From an uncultured Eubacteriales bacterium (GTDB lineage Bacteria > Bacillota > Clostridia > Lachnospirales > Bianqueaceae), in NCBI GenBank assembly GCA_900315265.1, contig OMYN01000004.1, positions 62,001-126,000 on the forward strand: 64,000 bases of DNA, written 5' to 3'. A program made the position numbers and the translations under genes. Every line of letters starts with the position of its first letter. Within the stretch, counting starts at the first letter, position 1. Shown piece by piece: positions 26,239-35,179 of this stretch. The notes under the pieces are model-generated. The model saw only the letters and a list, made by a program, of their open reading frames with translations, was not told where the DNA came from and searched no databases.

Positions 26239-27731
26239 CCAATACATCAATCAACGATAATAAAGAATCAGGTGATTCTTTCTATTTGTCGGCTCCTAAC
26301 CCTCATTTTTATGAATTAGGGACCCTGATCCGTGAATACCGTCCTATGGCATCCATTGCTGACAGTCCTCGGAAGGGGGTGGAAGGCATCGTGATGTCCG
26401 AAGACGAGCTCACTGCTGTCCGTTACCTTGCGGACGGGACCGAGGCCGCTTCTTTTACCTCCGGGGACGATTATCCATATTTTCAGGGGGAAGCAAAAAA
26501 GAACCGGGCAAAGCAGGCCATTCTGGGTACCTTTCCCTACCGGCAGCCCTGGGGCATCCTGACGGGAGTCAGACCGTCCAAGGTGGCCTATCACTATCTG
26601 ACCCGGGGAGAAAACGGTACTCCCTGCAGTCTGGGCCAAACGGTTTCCATCCTGAAAGACCACTATCTTCTTCGGGAGGATAAAGCCCAGCTGGCTGCGC
26701 AGGTTGCGCTGGCGGAGAAAGCTATCCTTGAAGATCATAAGGGGACCGATCTCAGCATTTATGTTGGCATTCCTTTCTGCCCGACCCGCTGCCTCTACTG
26801 TTCTTTTATCAGCAGCGACTCCAGAGCTTATCAGCGCTATGGTGACGACTATATTCTGGCCCTGAGCAAAGAGATAAAAAGCGCGGTGCCTCTTCTGAAG
26901 GGGCGCCGCATCAACAGTTTTTATATGGGCGGAGGAACACCGACGACCTTGTCGCCTGACCAGCTGGAAAGAGTGCTTGATACAGCCAGTCAGGTCTTTG
27001 ATTTTTCTTCTTTGAAGGAGATCACGGTCGAAGCCGGCCGGCCGGATACCATTACCAGGCAGAAACTCAGAGTGCTTAAAAAATACGGTGTCAGCCGCAT
27101 CAGTGTAAACCCCCAGACCATGCAGCAAAAAACTCTGGACCTGGTGGGCAGGGACCATACGGCAGAGCAGGTGACAAGCGCCGTTTACCTGGCCAGGGAG
27201 GAAGGCTTCGACACGATCAACATGGATCTGATCATGGGTCTTCCCGGAGAAGGAGAGCAGGAAGCGGCGGATACGCTGGAAAAGATCGCCGCCCTAGCAC
27301 CGGAAAATCTGACAGTGCACACACTGGCAGTCAAGCGGTCGTCAAGGCTCAATGAGATCGGCGAGGGAAAACGGCTGCTGACCGGAGACCCGGTCCGGGA
27401 AGCTGAGCTGATCGGAAAAATGGTGGATATGGGTGCCCGGTGTGCTTTCCGGATGGGAATGAAACCTTATTACATGTACCGTCAGAAGAATATGGCCGGC
27501 AATTTTGAGAACGTGGGCTACAGTCTGCCGGGCAAAGAGGGACGCTACAACGTCGAGATCATGGAGGAAAAGCAGTCCATCCTGGCTTTTGGGGCAGGTG
27601 GCGTGTCGAAAATCTATTATCCCGAGCAGGACCGGCTGGAAAGGATCCAGAATATGAAGGGGCCCGGGGAATATATCGAAAGGATCGATGAAATGATCGA
27701 AAGAAAGAGAAAAGGAGTGCCCTGCTTATGA
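26235..27731 (+). CDS. hemZ: HemZ-type radical SAM coproporphyrinogen dehydrogenase-like protein
   Basis: Radical SAM protein of the oxygen-independent coproporphyrinogen III oxidase group, HemZ branch. The cluster motif is PFCPTRCLYCSF (C182, C186, C189), followed by YMGGGTPTTLSPDQL and, later, DTINMDLIMGLPGEG. An N-terminal region of about 170 residues, with WGILTGVRPSKVAYHYL, marks the HemZ branch. At 498 residues it is full length. Whether it makes haem or acts as a chaperone or other radical SAM enzyme in this organism is not clear, since no other haem genes are in view. The start overlaps the MBL stop by four bases. Confidence 0.9.
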   Translation: MTNTSINDNKESGDSFYLSAPNPHFYELGTLIREYRPMASIADSPRKGVEGIVMSEDELTAVRYLADGTEAASFTSGDDYPYFQGEAKKNRAKQAILGTFPYRQPWGILTGVRPSKVAYHYLTRGENGTPCSLGQTVSILKDHYLLREDKAQLAAQVALAEKAILEDHKGTDLSIYVGIPFCPTRCLYCSFISSDSRAYQRYGDDYILALSKEIKSAVPLLKGRRINSFYMGGGTPTTLSPDQLERVLDTASQVFDFSSLKEITVEAGRPDTITRQKLRVLKKYGVSRISVNPQTMQQKTLDLVGRDHTAEQVTSAVYLAREEGFDTINMDLIMGLPGEGEQEAADTLEKIAALAPENLTVHTLAVKRSSRLNEIGEGKRLLTGDPVREAELIGKMVDMGARCAFRMGMKPYYMYRQKNMAGNFENVGYSLPGKEGRYNVEIMEEKQSILAFGAGGVSKIYYPEQDRLERIQNMKGPGEYIERIDEMIERKRKGVPCL

Positions 27732-28690
27732 TGAGTGTTAAGGAACTGTCCATCGAGATGGGCAGGCGTCCTCTTAAGACCGGTGAGATCCTGCAGGGAG
27801 CTTATCGGTTGATGAATGAAAAGTTCGGCTGGTTCCTGATCCTGTCGGTACTGGTTTATCTGCCGATCAACCTGGTCCAGCAGTTCCCTCTGCTGCAGAT
27901 AGATCTGACCGGCCTTGCAGCCCTTTCACAGTCATCGGATGTTTCTATGGAGGAACTGATCCAGTCGGATCAGATGCAGGCGGTGATCAAACAGGCAGGG
28001 ATCCAGGCCGGGATCTCGGTAGTAATGCTTTTTGTAGAGCTGATCGCCATCATGGTAACGGCCGTCATTCTTCATTATCAGCTGTTTATCGAGACAGCTA
28101 CGGATCAGGCAGGTGTTCCTTATCATAATCAGGAAAGCTTCGGACAGGTCTTTTATCAGGGCATCCGCATGTGGCCCAGAGGAGCCGCCACGCTTTTCTT
28201 TCTGCTGCTTGGATTTTTGATCGCGGTTTTATGTCTGGGTGTGCTGTCTTTGAGTCCGGTCATGCTGTTCGTGACCATGCCGGTCATGATCTTCTGCATG
28301 CTGCGCTTTCTGATGTATGAAAGCAGCAGCGGGGCCGTGGCAGCTTTACGGGGCAGGATCGGTTTCGATAACCTTAATTATGTTCGTACGGTCCTCGGAG
28401 ACAGATCCATGTACCTGTTCGGACAGTATACGGTTGCCATTTTGATCAGCAATGGCCTGTCCATGGTCTTCAATGTTCTGATGACCATGAGCCTTCAGTA
28501 CATTACCAACCAATGGGCGGCCTATGCAGCTTCCTGCGCGATAGGGACTCTGCTCAGCATTCTGAATCTGTATGGTTTTACAGCGCAGGTCCTGATCTTT
28601 CTGTCGCGTGAGGAATATCTGAGGGCTCAGGCCCAGCAGGCCGGCACCTCCGGTCAGCAGGATCCGGGACAGCGGCAGGACAAGTGGTAA
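27728..28690 (+). CDS. Polytopic membrane protein of unknown function
   Basis: A 320-residue protein I cannot assign. It has a short cytoplasmic head (RPLKTGEILQGAYRLMNEKF), then about six hydrophobic segments near residues 36-55, 98-122, 152-180 (possibly two), 225-250 and 268-292, and a Gln-rich cytoplasmic tail. The opening resembles the membrane domain found in glycerophosphoryl diester phosphodiesterase-like and DUF975-like proteins (GEILxxAxxL, large hydrophobic blocks), which is a weak hint only. It overlaps the hemZ stop by four bases and has GGAG ten bases upstream, so it is co-expressed with hemZ. The tig promoter follows directly. Confidence 0.75.
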   Translation: MMSVKELSIEMGRRPLKTGEILQGAYRLMNEKFGWFLILSVLVYLPINLVQQFPLLQIDLTGLAALSQSSDVSMEELIQSDQMQAVIKQAGIQAGISVVMLFVELIAIMVTAVILHYQLFIETATDQAGVPYHNQESFGQVFYQGIRMWPRGAATLFFLLLGFLIAVLCLGVLSLSPVMLFVTMPVMIFCMLRFLMYESSSGAVAALRGRIGFDNLNYVRTVLGDRSMYLFGQYTVAILISNGLSMVFNVLMTMSLQYITNQWAAYAASCAIGTLLSILNLYGFTAQVLIFLSREEYLRAQAQQAGTSGQQDPGQRQDKW

Positions 28691-28697
28691 TTAGCGG

Positions 28698-28727
28698 TTG
28701 ACATACGGTCACGGAATCTTGTATAAT
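28698..28727 (+). promoter_or_regulatory. Strong sigma-A promoter for tig
   Basis: Perfect TTGACA (28698-28703) and TATAAT (28722-28727) with an 18-base spacer, 62 bases before trigger factor. It is the closest match to consensus in the window and is consistent with high tig-clpP-clpX expression. Confidence 0.9.
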
Positions 28728-28789
28728 TAGAATTCGATTAGCAATAGAAGTTTCATTTCCTTGCATAATATTCTGAGGAGGATCTAGTA

Positions 28790-30073
28790 ATGAATCATTC
28801 AGTTGAAAAGCTCGAAGGCTCCATGGCCAAACTGACTTTTGAAGTAACTCCCGAGCAGTTTGAAGCAGCCATCCAGAAAGTCTACAACAAAGCTAAAAAC
28901 AGTATCCAGATCCAGGGCTTCCGCAAAGGACATGCCCCTCTGGCTCTGGTCGAGCGCGTATACGGCAAAGGTGTTTTCTATGAGGATGCTTTAAACGAGG
29001 TGCTGCCGGATCTGTACAAGACAGCCGTCGAAGAGGAGAAGCTGGAAGTTATGAGCCGTCCTGACGTATCCGTCGGCGAGATCAAAGACGGACAGAACAT
29101 CACGGTTACCTGCCAGATGGCCATCAAACCGGAAGTTACTCTGGGTGATTACACCAGCCTCAAGAAGAAATCCGTCGATACCACTGTTTCGGACGAAGAC
29201 GTTGACAACGAGATCAAATCTCAGGCAAAACGCAACGCACGCAAGGTCGAGGTGACCGACCGTCCCGCTCAGCTGGACGATACGGTTACCATCGATTTCG
29301 AAGGATCCGTGGACGGCAAGCCGTTCGACGGGGGCAAGGGCAGCGATTATCAGCTCAAACTTGGTTCTCACAGCTTTATCGATACCTTTGAAGACCAGCT
29401 GGTCGGCAAAAACACCGGCGACGATGTGACCGTGAACGTCACCTTCCCGGAAGATTACGGCCAGAAAGACCTTGCCGGAAAGCCGGCCGAGTTCAAAGTA
29501 AAGATCAAGAAGATCACCTATGACGATGTTCCCGAGATCAACGATGATTTCGCAAAAGACGTGTCCGAGTGCCAGACCCTTGATGAATATAAAGAGAAGA
29601 CCAGAAAGACTCTTCAGGACCGCAAAGACCGCGACGCGAAAGCCCAGGTCCGCGATGACCTTCTTGACCAGCTGGTTGCTTCTTCCACTATGGATATGCC
29701 CGAACCCATGGTCGATGAGCAGGTCGATCAGATGATCAATGAATATGCTCAGACCCTGCGCTATCAGGGAATGGATATCAACAAGTACTTCAGTATGACC
29801 AATACCAACATGGACCAGCTGAAACAGGAAGTAAAACCGGACGCTGTCAAACGTCTGAAGGAAAACCTGGTCCTGGACGCTTTAGCCGTTAAGGAAAATG
29901 TCGAAGTTACCGATGATGACATCCAGAAAGAACTTGAGGATATGGCTAAGGGCTACGGCATGGAAGTCGACAAGCTCAAGGATATGATGGGCCAGGCTGA
30001 GATCGACAATATGAAGGCCGGTATGATCAACGAAAAAGCTCTGGACAAGCTGGTAGAGCTGGCTAAAGACTAA
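28790..30073 (+). CDS. tig: Trigger factor
   Basis: Ribosome-associated chaperone that meets nascent chains at the exit tunnel. The N-terminal ribosome-binding signature is IQGFRKGHAPLALVE (GFRxGxxP, near residues 42-50). The central FKBP-like prolyl isomerase domain spans about 160-245, with DDTVTIDFEGSVDGKPFDGG and VNVTFPEDYG. The C-terminal helical arms run to residue 427. GAGGAGG lies upstream of ATG 28790. It starts the tig-clpP-clpX-engB run. Codons are strongly biased, as expected for an abundant protein. Confidence 0.97.
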   Translation: MNHSVEKLEGSMAKLTFEVTPEQFEAAIQKVYNKAKNSIQIQGFRKGHAPLALVERVYGKGVFYEDALNEVLPDLYKTAVEEEKLEVMSRPDVSVGEIKDGQNITVTCQMAIKPEVTLGDYTSLKKKSVDTTVSDEDVDNEIKSQAKRNARKVEVTDRPAQLDDTVTIDFEGSVDGKPFDGGKGSDYQLKLGSHSFIDTFEDQLVGKNTGDDVTVNVTFPEDYGQKDLAGKPAEFKVKIKKITYDDVPEINDDFAKDVSECQTLDEYKEKTRKTLQDRKDRDAKAQVRDDLLDQLVASSTMDMPEPMVDEQVDQMINEYAQTLRYQGMDINKYFSMTNTNMDQLKQEVKPDAVKRLKENLVLDALAVKENVEVTDDDIQKELEDMAKGYGMEVDKLKDMMGQAEIDNMKAGMINEKALDKLVELAKD

Positions 30074-30095
30074 TCTTTTCGACACAATGAAAAAA

Positions 30096-30160
30096 GAAAG
30101 GGGCAGCCTGACTGTCATCGGCAGCAGTTTTGCTGTCAGACAGCGGAAGCTGTCCCTTTC
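30096..30160 (+). other. Three-tier hairpin in the tig-clpP spacer
   Basis: GAAAGGGGCAGC (30096-30107) pairs with GCTGTCCCTTTC (30149-30160), allowing one G-T. Inside it CTGTC (30112-30116) pairs with GACAG (30139-30143), and CAGC (30122-30125) pairs with GCTG (30132-30135). No T-run follows on the plus strand, so it is not a normal terminator for tig. On the minus strand it is followed by CTTTCTTTTTT and would look like a terminator, although no minus-strand gene lies here. It may shield a processed mRNA end or reduce read-through into clpP. Confidence 0.6.
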
Positions 30161-30192
30161 CGGCTTACTTCACACGAAGGAGGTACACTCTC

Positions 30193-30783
30193 ATGATCAA
30201 GAACGCATTAGTTCCTTATGTTATCGAAGAGACCGGACACGGCGAACGGTCCTATGATATTTTCAGCCGCCTTCTGAAAGAACGTATCGTTATGCTGACC
30301 GATGAGGTCAATGATCAGACGGCTTCTCTGGTGATTGCCGAACTGCTGTTTCTGGATTCGGAAGATCCGACCAAAGACATTCAGTTTTATATCAACAGCC
30401 CCGGCGGATCGGTTTCCGCAGGCCTTGGCATTTATGACACCATGCAGCTTGTCCGTGCGGATGTTTCCACAATCTGCGTAGGCATGGCAGCCAGCATGGG
30501 TGCCTTCCTTCTGGCCGGCGGAGCAAAAGGCAAACGGTTTGCACTTCCTAATTCCGAAATCATGATCCACCAGCCTTCCGGCGGCGCACAGGGAAAGGCA
30601 AGCGATATCGAGATCGATGCAGCTCACATCCTGCGCATCAAGAAAAAGCTGAATCAGATGCTGGCTGACAACACCGGCAAGCCGCTTGAGACGATCGAAA
30701 AGGATACAGACCGTGATAACTGGCTTACAGCGGAAGAAGCCGTTGCCTACGGCCTGGTCGATGGGATCATCACCAAGAAATAA
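30193..30783 (+). CDS. clpP: ATP-dependent Clp protease proteolytic subunit ClpP
   Basis: Serine protease that forms the barrel for ClpX or ClpC. The catalytic Ser is in [14 protein letters not shown], His in [14 protein letters not shown], and Asp in [10 protein letters not shown]. The [19 protein letters not shown] stretch is conserved. The 196-residue length is normal. AAGGAGG stands eight bases before ATG 30193; a longer reading from 30130 runs through the hairpin spacer and is rejected. It lies between tig and clpX. I see no CtsR-like direct repeat upstream, so transcription probably comes from the tig promoter. Confidence 0.97.
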   Translation: MIKNALVPYVIEETGHGERSYDIFSRLLKERIVMLTDEVNDQTASLVIAELLFLDSEDPTKDIQFYINSPGGSVSAGLGIYDTMQLVRADVSTICVGMAASMGAFLLAGGAKGKRFALPNSEIMIHQPSGGAQGKASDIEIDAAHILRIKKKLNQMLADNTGKPLETIEKDTDRDNWLTAEEAVAYGLVDGIITKK

Positions 30784-30807
30784 TCCTTTCACTTAAAGAG
30801 GAAAAAA

Positions 30808-32145
30808 ATGCCATCGAAAAACGATGATACAAGAGGAGCCAGAAAAAAGATCTACTGTTCTTTCTGCGGAAAGTCCCAGGATCAGGTCAAGCGCCTGATT
30901 GCGGGAAACGGAGTATATATTTGCGACGAATGTGTCCAGCTGTGCTCCGATATTCTGGACCAGGAACTTGTAGAGACGCCCCGTGAGGAAATGTTCCAGG
31001 GTGATTTTCTGACTCCCAAGGAAATCAAAAGTTATCTGGATGAATACGTCATCGGACAGGACGAAGCCAAAAAAGCCCTGTCCGTTGCCGTATACAATCA
31101 TTATAAAAGGGTCGCGAGCCCCAAAAAGACAGATGATGTGGAGCTGAGCAAGAGCAATATCCTCTTGATCGGTCCTACCGGTTCGGGAAAAACCTATCTG
31201 GCTCAGACTCTGGCTAAGATCATCGGCGTTCCTTTTGCGATCGCAGATGCGACGACGCTGACCGAAGCCGGTTATGTCGGCGAAGATGTCGAAAATGTCC
31301 TTTTGAAACTGATCCAGGCAGCCGACTATGATGTCAAAAGAGCGGAACACGGCATTATTTATATCGATGAGGTCGATAAGATCACTCGTAAGAGTGAAAA
31401 TCCTTCCATCACCCGTGATGTCAGCGGTGAAGGTGTCCAGCAGGCTCTTCTGAAGATCCTGGAAAGCACGGTCGCCAATGTTCCTCCCAACGGAGGACGC
31501 AAACATCCTCAGCAGGAATTTATCCAGATCGATACGACAAACATTCTCTTTATCTGCGGCGGTGCCTTCGACGGGCTGGAACGGATCATCAAGAACCGTA
31601 CTAATGTGAAGACGATCGGCTACAATTTGAGCGGTATCCCCGTCAAGACTCAGGAAGAGGAGGACGCACAGATCCTTCATCAGGTTACGCCTCAGGATCT
31701 GGTCAAGTATGGTCTGATTCCTGAATTCGTAGGCCGTCTTCCGGTAGAAGTCGCTTTGGATCCTTTGGATGAAGATGCACTGGTACGTATCCTTAAAGAA
31801 CCAAGAAACGCGCTGGTCAAACAGTATCAGGCCTTGTTCAGTATGGATGGGGTCGATCTGACCTTCGATGATGACGCGCTTACGGAGATCGCTCACGAAG
31901 CAACAGCCCGCCATACCGGTGCCCGGGGACTTAAATCCATCGTGGAGGATGTCCTGGGAGATACCATGTTCGAAGTTCCTTCGATCAAGGATGCCGTTAA
32001 AGTAGAAGTCACCAAGGATTCGGTCCTGAAAAAGGAACAGCCTCTGGTTATCCACGGTCAGAAGCAGAAAGAAGTTTCTTCTGATCATATTTCGAAACGC
32101 AAGGCCGGCTCGGCTGCAAGCCCGGCTCCCAAAGCGGTGGATTAA
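30808..32145 (+). CDS. clpX: ClpX ATPase, unfoldase of the ClpXP protease
   Basis: AAA+ unfoldase that feeds tagged proteins to ClpP. The N-terminal zinc-binding domain has [12 protein letters not shown] and [10 protein letters not shown]. Walker A is [18 protein letters not shown], Walker B is [11 protein letters not shown], and the pore and sensor regions ([15 protein letters not shown]-like [17 protein letters not shown]) are present. The IGF-like ClpP loop is represented near ISGIPVK by [10 protein letters not shown], a region that varies. The 445-residue protein has a Lys/Ala-rich tail. It starts 24 bases after clpP, and engB starts at the very next base after its stop. Confidence 0.97.
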   Translation: MPSKNDDTRGARKKIYCSFCGKSQDQVKRLIAGNGVYICDECVQLCSDILDQELVETPREEMFQGDFLTPKEIKSYLDEYVIGQDEAKKALSVAVYNHYKRVASPKKTDDVELSKSNILLIGPTGSGKTYLAQTLAKIIGVPFAIADATTLTEAGYVGEDVENVLLKLIQAADYDVKRAEHGIIYIDEVDKITRKSENPSITRDVSGEGVQQALLKILESTVANVPPNGGRKHPQQEFIQIDTTNILFICGGAFDGLERIIKNRTNVKTIGYNLSGIPVKTQEEEDAQILHQVTPQDLVKYGLIPEFVGRLPVEVALDPLDEDALVRILKEPRNALVKQYQALFSMDGVDLTFDDDALTEIAHEATARHTGARGLKSIVEDVLGDTMFEVPSIKDAVKVEVTKDSVLKKEQPLVIHGQKQKEVSSDHISKRKAGSAASPAPKAVD

Positions 32146-32736
32146 ATGAAAATTCACGAGCAGAACACTACCCTCTTCAGGGTCTGCGGAAACGTTTCAC
32201 AATTTCCGCCAGAGTCTATGCCCGAGATCGCCTTTGCCGGTAAATCCAATGTCGGAAAGTCTTCATTGATCAATATGCTCCTGGGACGCAAGGGACTGGC
32301 TCATACCAGTTCCGTCCCGGGCAAGACCCAGACCGTTAACTGGTACAACGTTGATAATGCTCTTTTTTTTGTTGACCTCCCCGGTTACGGGTATGCTAAA
32401 GCTGCTAAAAAGGAGCAGGATCGGTGGAGCCGGGCGATCGAGGATTATTTGCACAGACGCGGGACTCTTAGAGGTGTTCTGCTGCTGACGGATATCCGCC
32501 ATGAGCCTGGTGAAAACGATAAACTGATGTTGAACTGGCTCAGGGAATATCAGATCCCCACTGTGATCGCGGCCACCAAAAGCGATAAACTGAATCGTTC
32601 TCAAATCTTGAAACAAACGTCCCTGATCGCCAAAACATTGGACGCGGATCCTGCTTCTGTCATAGCGGTCAGCGCCTTGAAAGGGGACGGAAGGGATATA
32701 CTATGGAAGCAGCTGCTGCAGCTAATAAAGATGTGA
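32146..32736 (+). CDS. engB: Ribosome biogenesis GTPase YsxC/EngB
   Basis: Essential small GTPase for assembly of the large ribosomal subunit. The G1 loop is IAFAGKSNVGKSSLINML, G2/switch I covers HTSSVPGKTQTVNWY, G3 is FVDLPGYGYAK, G4 is AATKSDKLNRSQ and G5 is VIAVSALKGDG. The 196-residue length matches the family. The ATG abuts the clpX stop with no gap, and the usual EngB-after-ClpX or Lon order supports the call. The next gene starts 34 bases inside this one in another frame. A run of eight T at 32373-32380 encodes LFF and is not otherwise remarkable. Confidence 0.96.
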   Translation: MKIHEQNTTLFRVCGNVSQFPPESMPEIAFAGKSNVGKSSLINMLLGRKGLAHTSSVPGKTQTVNWYNVDNALFFVDLPGYGYAKAAKKEQDRWSRAIEDYLHRRGTLRGVLLLTDIRHEPGENDKLMLNWLREYQIPTVIAATKSDKLNRSQILKQTSLIAKTLDADPASVIAVSALKGDGRDILWKQLLQLIKM

Positions 32737-33320
32737 TGACCGGGGCTGCATCGGACGATACGGCAGTCAAGGCCGGAATGGAGCAGGAAAAGGCAGACAG
32801 CCTGGACCATCAGCTTCCGGTCAATAAGCTGATCCTTCTGTACGCGGTCTATGAGCAGGAAAACGTCAAATCTTCCGATTTGTTTGACTTTATCCTGTTT
32901 CACGGCTACATGGATTATTTTTCCATGCAGAATTACATAGCTGAGCTGGAGCAGGCCGGGCTGATGCTGGAAGTTTCGGAAGAGGGTACGGTATATTACA
33001 CCCTGCTTCCCGAAGGAGACAGCGTAGTCAAGATGTTCTATTCCCGTATCCCCCACAGTATCCGGGAAGATATCCGCAATTATGCAAAAAATCTCTTTTT
33101 GAACGAATCGCCTCTGGTCAGCAGTGATGCCGATATCCAACAAAAGAGTGAAGATCTATATGAGGTACGCTGTCATGTCCGGGACTACGCACGGCCTCTT
33201 CTTGAGTATGTACAGACAGCTTCCAGCCTGGAAGAAGCCAACAGGATCCGGAATAAATGGCTGAAAAAAGGACTGTCTGTTTATTGGAACATTACAAAGG
33301 AGCTGAAAAAAGATGAGTAA
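32703..33320 (+). CDS. DUF4364 family protein (winged-helix-like)
   Basis: A 205-residue cytoplasmic protein of the DUF4364 family, found mostly in Clostridia; its role is unknown. After a polar Ala/Asp-rich head of about 40 residues, the family core begins with LPVNKLILLYAVYEQE. It continues through MDYFSMQNYIAELEQAGLM and YYTLLPEGDSVVKMFYSRIP, a layout like a winged-helix fold with a dimerising C-terminal part. It could be a transcription regulator, but no target is evident. GGAAGGGA precedes ATG 32703, which lies inside engB. The last eight bases overlap hisS. Confidence 0.8.
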   Translation: MEAAAAANKDVMTGAASDDTAVKAGMEQEKADSLDHQLPVNKLILLYAVYEQENVKSSDLFDFILFHGYMDYFSMQNYIAELEQAGLMLEVSEEGTVYYTLLPEGDSVVKMFYSRIPHSIREDIRNYAKNLFLNESPLVSSDADIQQKSEDLYEVRCHVRDYARPLLEYVQTASSLEEANRIRNKWLKKGLSVYWNITKELKKDE

Positions 33321-34635
33321 GCTGGTTGAGCCGCGGATCCCTACGGGATTCATGGAACTTCTGCCTCAGGACCAGATCCTCTTTAACCGCATGTATGATA
33401 CCATCCGCCGTGTGTACGAGCGGTTTGGCTTCCTGCCTCTGGATACGACTACGATCGAGCTGTCGGAGGTCCTTCTGGCAAAGGCTGGCGGAGAAACGGA
33501 AAAACAGATCTATCGTTTTACCAAAGGCGATCACGATCTGGCGCTTCGTTTTGATCTGACGGTCCCTCTGGCCCGTTATGTATCCCAGCATCAGCAGGAG
33601 CTGGTTTTTCCCTTCAAACGTTATCAGATGAGTAAAGTATTTCGCGGCGAACGGCCTCAAAAGGGACGTTTCCGGGAATTTTATCAATGTGATATCGACA
33701 TCATCGGCCAGGATGAGCTGAGCCTTTTCTACGATGCAGAAATGCCTGTCGTGATCTATCATGTTTTCAAGGAACTGGATCTGGCTGCTTTTACGATCCG
33801 GCTCAATAACCGAAAAGTGCTGGGCGGATTCTTCAAAGGAATCGGTCTGGAAGACAAAACGACCGATGTTCTGCGCATCATCGACAAACTGGAAAAGATC
33901 GGGCGGGAAAATGTAACGGCTGAGCTTCTGGATGACGGTATCAGCGAGGAGAATATCGACAAGATCTTCCGCCTTGTCAGCATTAAGGGCAGCAATGATG
34001 AGATCCTTGAACAGCTGAAAGGCCTCGGGATCGAAGATGAGACCTTCAAGGAGGGCGTATCCGAGCTGGACCAGGTGGTTTCCAATATGCGCCTCCTGGG
34101 AATGCCGGAGGAGAATTTCGAAATCGATTTGACCATTGCCCGCGGCCTTGATTATTACACAGGTACGGTCTACGAGACCCGTCTTAATGATTATCCTCAG
34201 TTCGGAAGTGTCTGCTCCGGCGGCCGTTATGAGAACCTGACAGGATTTTACTCGAAGACCAAAATGCCCGGCATCGGCATTTCCATCGGTCTTACCCGCA
34301 TGTTCAGCCAGTTGAAAGAAGCCGGTCTTCTGAAGGCGGATACAAAGACCCTTGTCAAAGCCCTGGTCGTTCCTATGAGTTCAGATCAGATGAAGGAGGC
34401 CCTGCAGACTGCATCGGTACTGCGCCAGGCACAGATCCCGACAGATGTCTATTACCAGCAGAAGGGTATGAAGCAGAAAATGAAATATGCTTCCCGCCTG
34501 GGTATCCCCTATGTGGTCCTGATCGGTGAAGACGAGGCAAAGCAGGGTAAGGTGGCGGTAAAAGACATGACAGAAAGTACACAGACGGTGGTGACCGCTC
34601 TTGAAGCGGCACGGCTGATCGCAGGAAAGAAGTAA
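33313..34635 (+). CDS. hisS: Histidyl-tRNA synthetase
   Basis: Class II synthetase that charges tRNA-His. The catalytic core shows ALRFDLTVPLARYV, motif 2 FRGERPQKGRFREFYQCDID, the His-specific loop ARGLDYYTGTVYE (motif HisA) and motif 3 PGIGISIGLTRMF. The C-terminal anticodon-binding domain follows (TKTLVKALVVPMSSD to the end). Having the anticodon domain and active-site Arg argues for HisS, not the paralogue HisZ. At 440 residues it is normal. It overlaps the DUF4364 gene by eight bases. In many Clostridia hisS follows hemZ; here it has been separated from hemZ by the tig-clp block. aspS is not adjacent. Confidence 0.95.
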   Translation: MSKLVEPRIPTGFMELLPQDQILFNRMYDTIRRVYERFGFLPLDTTTIELSEVLLAKAGGETEKQIYRFTKGDHDLALRFDLTVPLARYVSQHQQELVFPFKRYQMSKVFRGERPQKGRFREFYQCDIDIIGQDELSLFYDAEMPVVIYHVFKELDLAAFTIRLNNRKVLGGFFKGIGLEDKTTDVLRIIDKLEKIGRENVTAELLDDGISEENIDKIFRLVSIKGSNDEILEQLKGLGIEDETFKEGVSELDQVVSNMRLLGMPEENFEIDLTIARGLDYYTGTVYETRLNDYPQFGSVCSGGRYENLTGFYSKTKMPGIGISIGLTRMFSQLKEAGLLKADTKTLVKALVVPMSSDQMKEALQTASVLRQAQIPTDVYYQQKGMKQKMKYASRLGIPYVVLIGEDEAKQGKVAVKDMTESTQTVVTALEAARLIAGKK

Positions 34636-34640
34636 AAAAT

Positions 34641-34695
34641 AAACGATTCGGTTCCCGGGCGGATCAGAAAGATCCCCCAAAACCGGATCGTTTTT
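34641..34695. terminator. Bidirectional terminator between hisS and the HPr-like gene
   Basis: AAACGATTCGGTT pairs with AACCGGATCGTTT (one G-T), and a second stem GGATC/GATCC sits in the loop. TTTTT follows on the plus strand and TTTATTTTTT on the minus strand, so it can end both convergent genes. Confidence 0.82.
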
Positions 34696-34718
34696 GATTA
34701 TATCGATTTTGCTGTCTT

Positions 34719-34970
34719 TTAAAGGCCTTTACCGGAAGATGTGTATAAAAAATCCTTTAGAAAGAGCGTTATATCTTCATCCGTGTTGCCGGCATCAATG
34801 TCCAGCCTGAGGGGCCGGCTGATATCCAGCGCATAAATACCGAGCAGTGATTTGGCGTCTACCTTAATATCTGTCTGCAGAAGGGTGCAGGTACCTTGAA
34901 GATGGCTGACAGCAGCCTGAAAGGCCTGAACCTTGGCGAAGGTATTGATCAGAACCGTAACTGTTTTCAA
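34719..34970 (-). CDS. HPr-like protein lacking the catalytic histidine
   Basis: An 83-residue HPr-fold protein. The regulatory region around Ser46 is well kept (IKVDAKSLLGIYALDISRPL). The segment that normally holds His15 (GLHARPA) is replaced by TFAKVQAFQAAV, with no His, so it cannot carry phosphate from Enzyme I. Such proteins are common in Clostridia and are thought to be regulatory, like Crh, or to have unrelated roles. The start is TTG 34970, with GGAG and good spacing upstream; an in-frame ATG at 35081 would add 37 residues across the promoter region. It has its own promoter and terminator. Confidence 0.78.
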   Translation of the reverse strand: MKTVTVLINTFAKVQAFQAAVSHLQGTCTLLQTDIKVDAKSLLGIYALDISRPLRLDIDAGNTDEDITLFLKDFLYTSSGKGL

Positions 34971-35070
34971 CCGTAACTCCTTTCCGATTTTCCTCAATGA
35001 TATCACAGCTGTCCGGCAGCTTTGGAAGGCAAATCTGCCGGGACCGAAATATGCACAAATACTTGACATA

Positions 35071-35099
35071 ATCTTACACATGATTTAAATATCCGTCAA
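35071..35099 (-). promoter_or_regulatory. Promoter for the HPr-like gene
   Basis: On the minus strand TTGACG and TAAGAT lie 17 bases apart, about 100 bases before the TTG start. The -10 is imperfect. It is back-to-back with the mtaB promoter. Confidence 0.5.
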
Positions 35100-35109
35100 G
35101 GAAAACAGG

Positions 35110-35138
35110 TTGAAGAAAGGCCTTTTTTCAAGTATAAT
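35110..35138 (+). promoter_or_regulatory. Sigma-A promoter for the mtaB operon
   Basis: TTGAAG (35110-35115) and perfect TATAAT (35133-35138) are 17 bases apart, 42 bases before mtaB. No terminator was seen between here and 47664, so it may drive transcription as far as rfbB. Confidence 0.75.
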
Positions 35139-35179
35139 AGTGTGAAATCTAATAATAATAGGGGTAATGGGAGCTTCAA

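Noticed and set aside
30793-32157. 454-codon minus-strand frame opposite clpX
   Set aside because: It exactly mirrors clpX, has no ribosome site and gives a low-complexity Phe/Ile/Asp-rich product.
32373-32380. T8 tract in engB as a phase-variation site
   Set aside because: The gene is essential in most bacteria and the tract encodes conserved hydrophobic residues.
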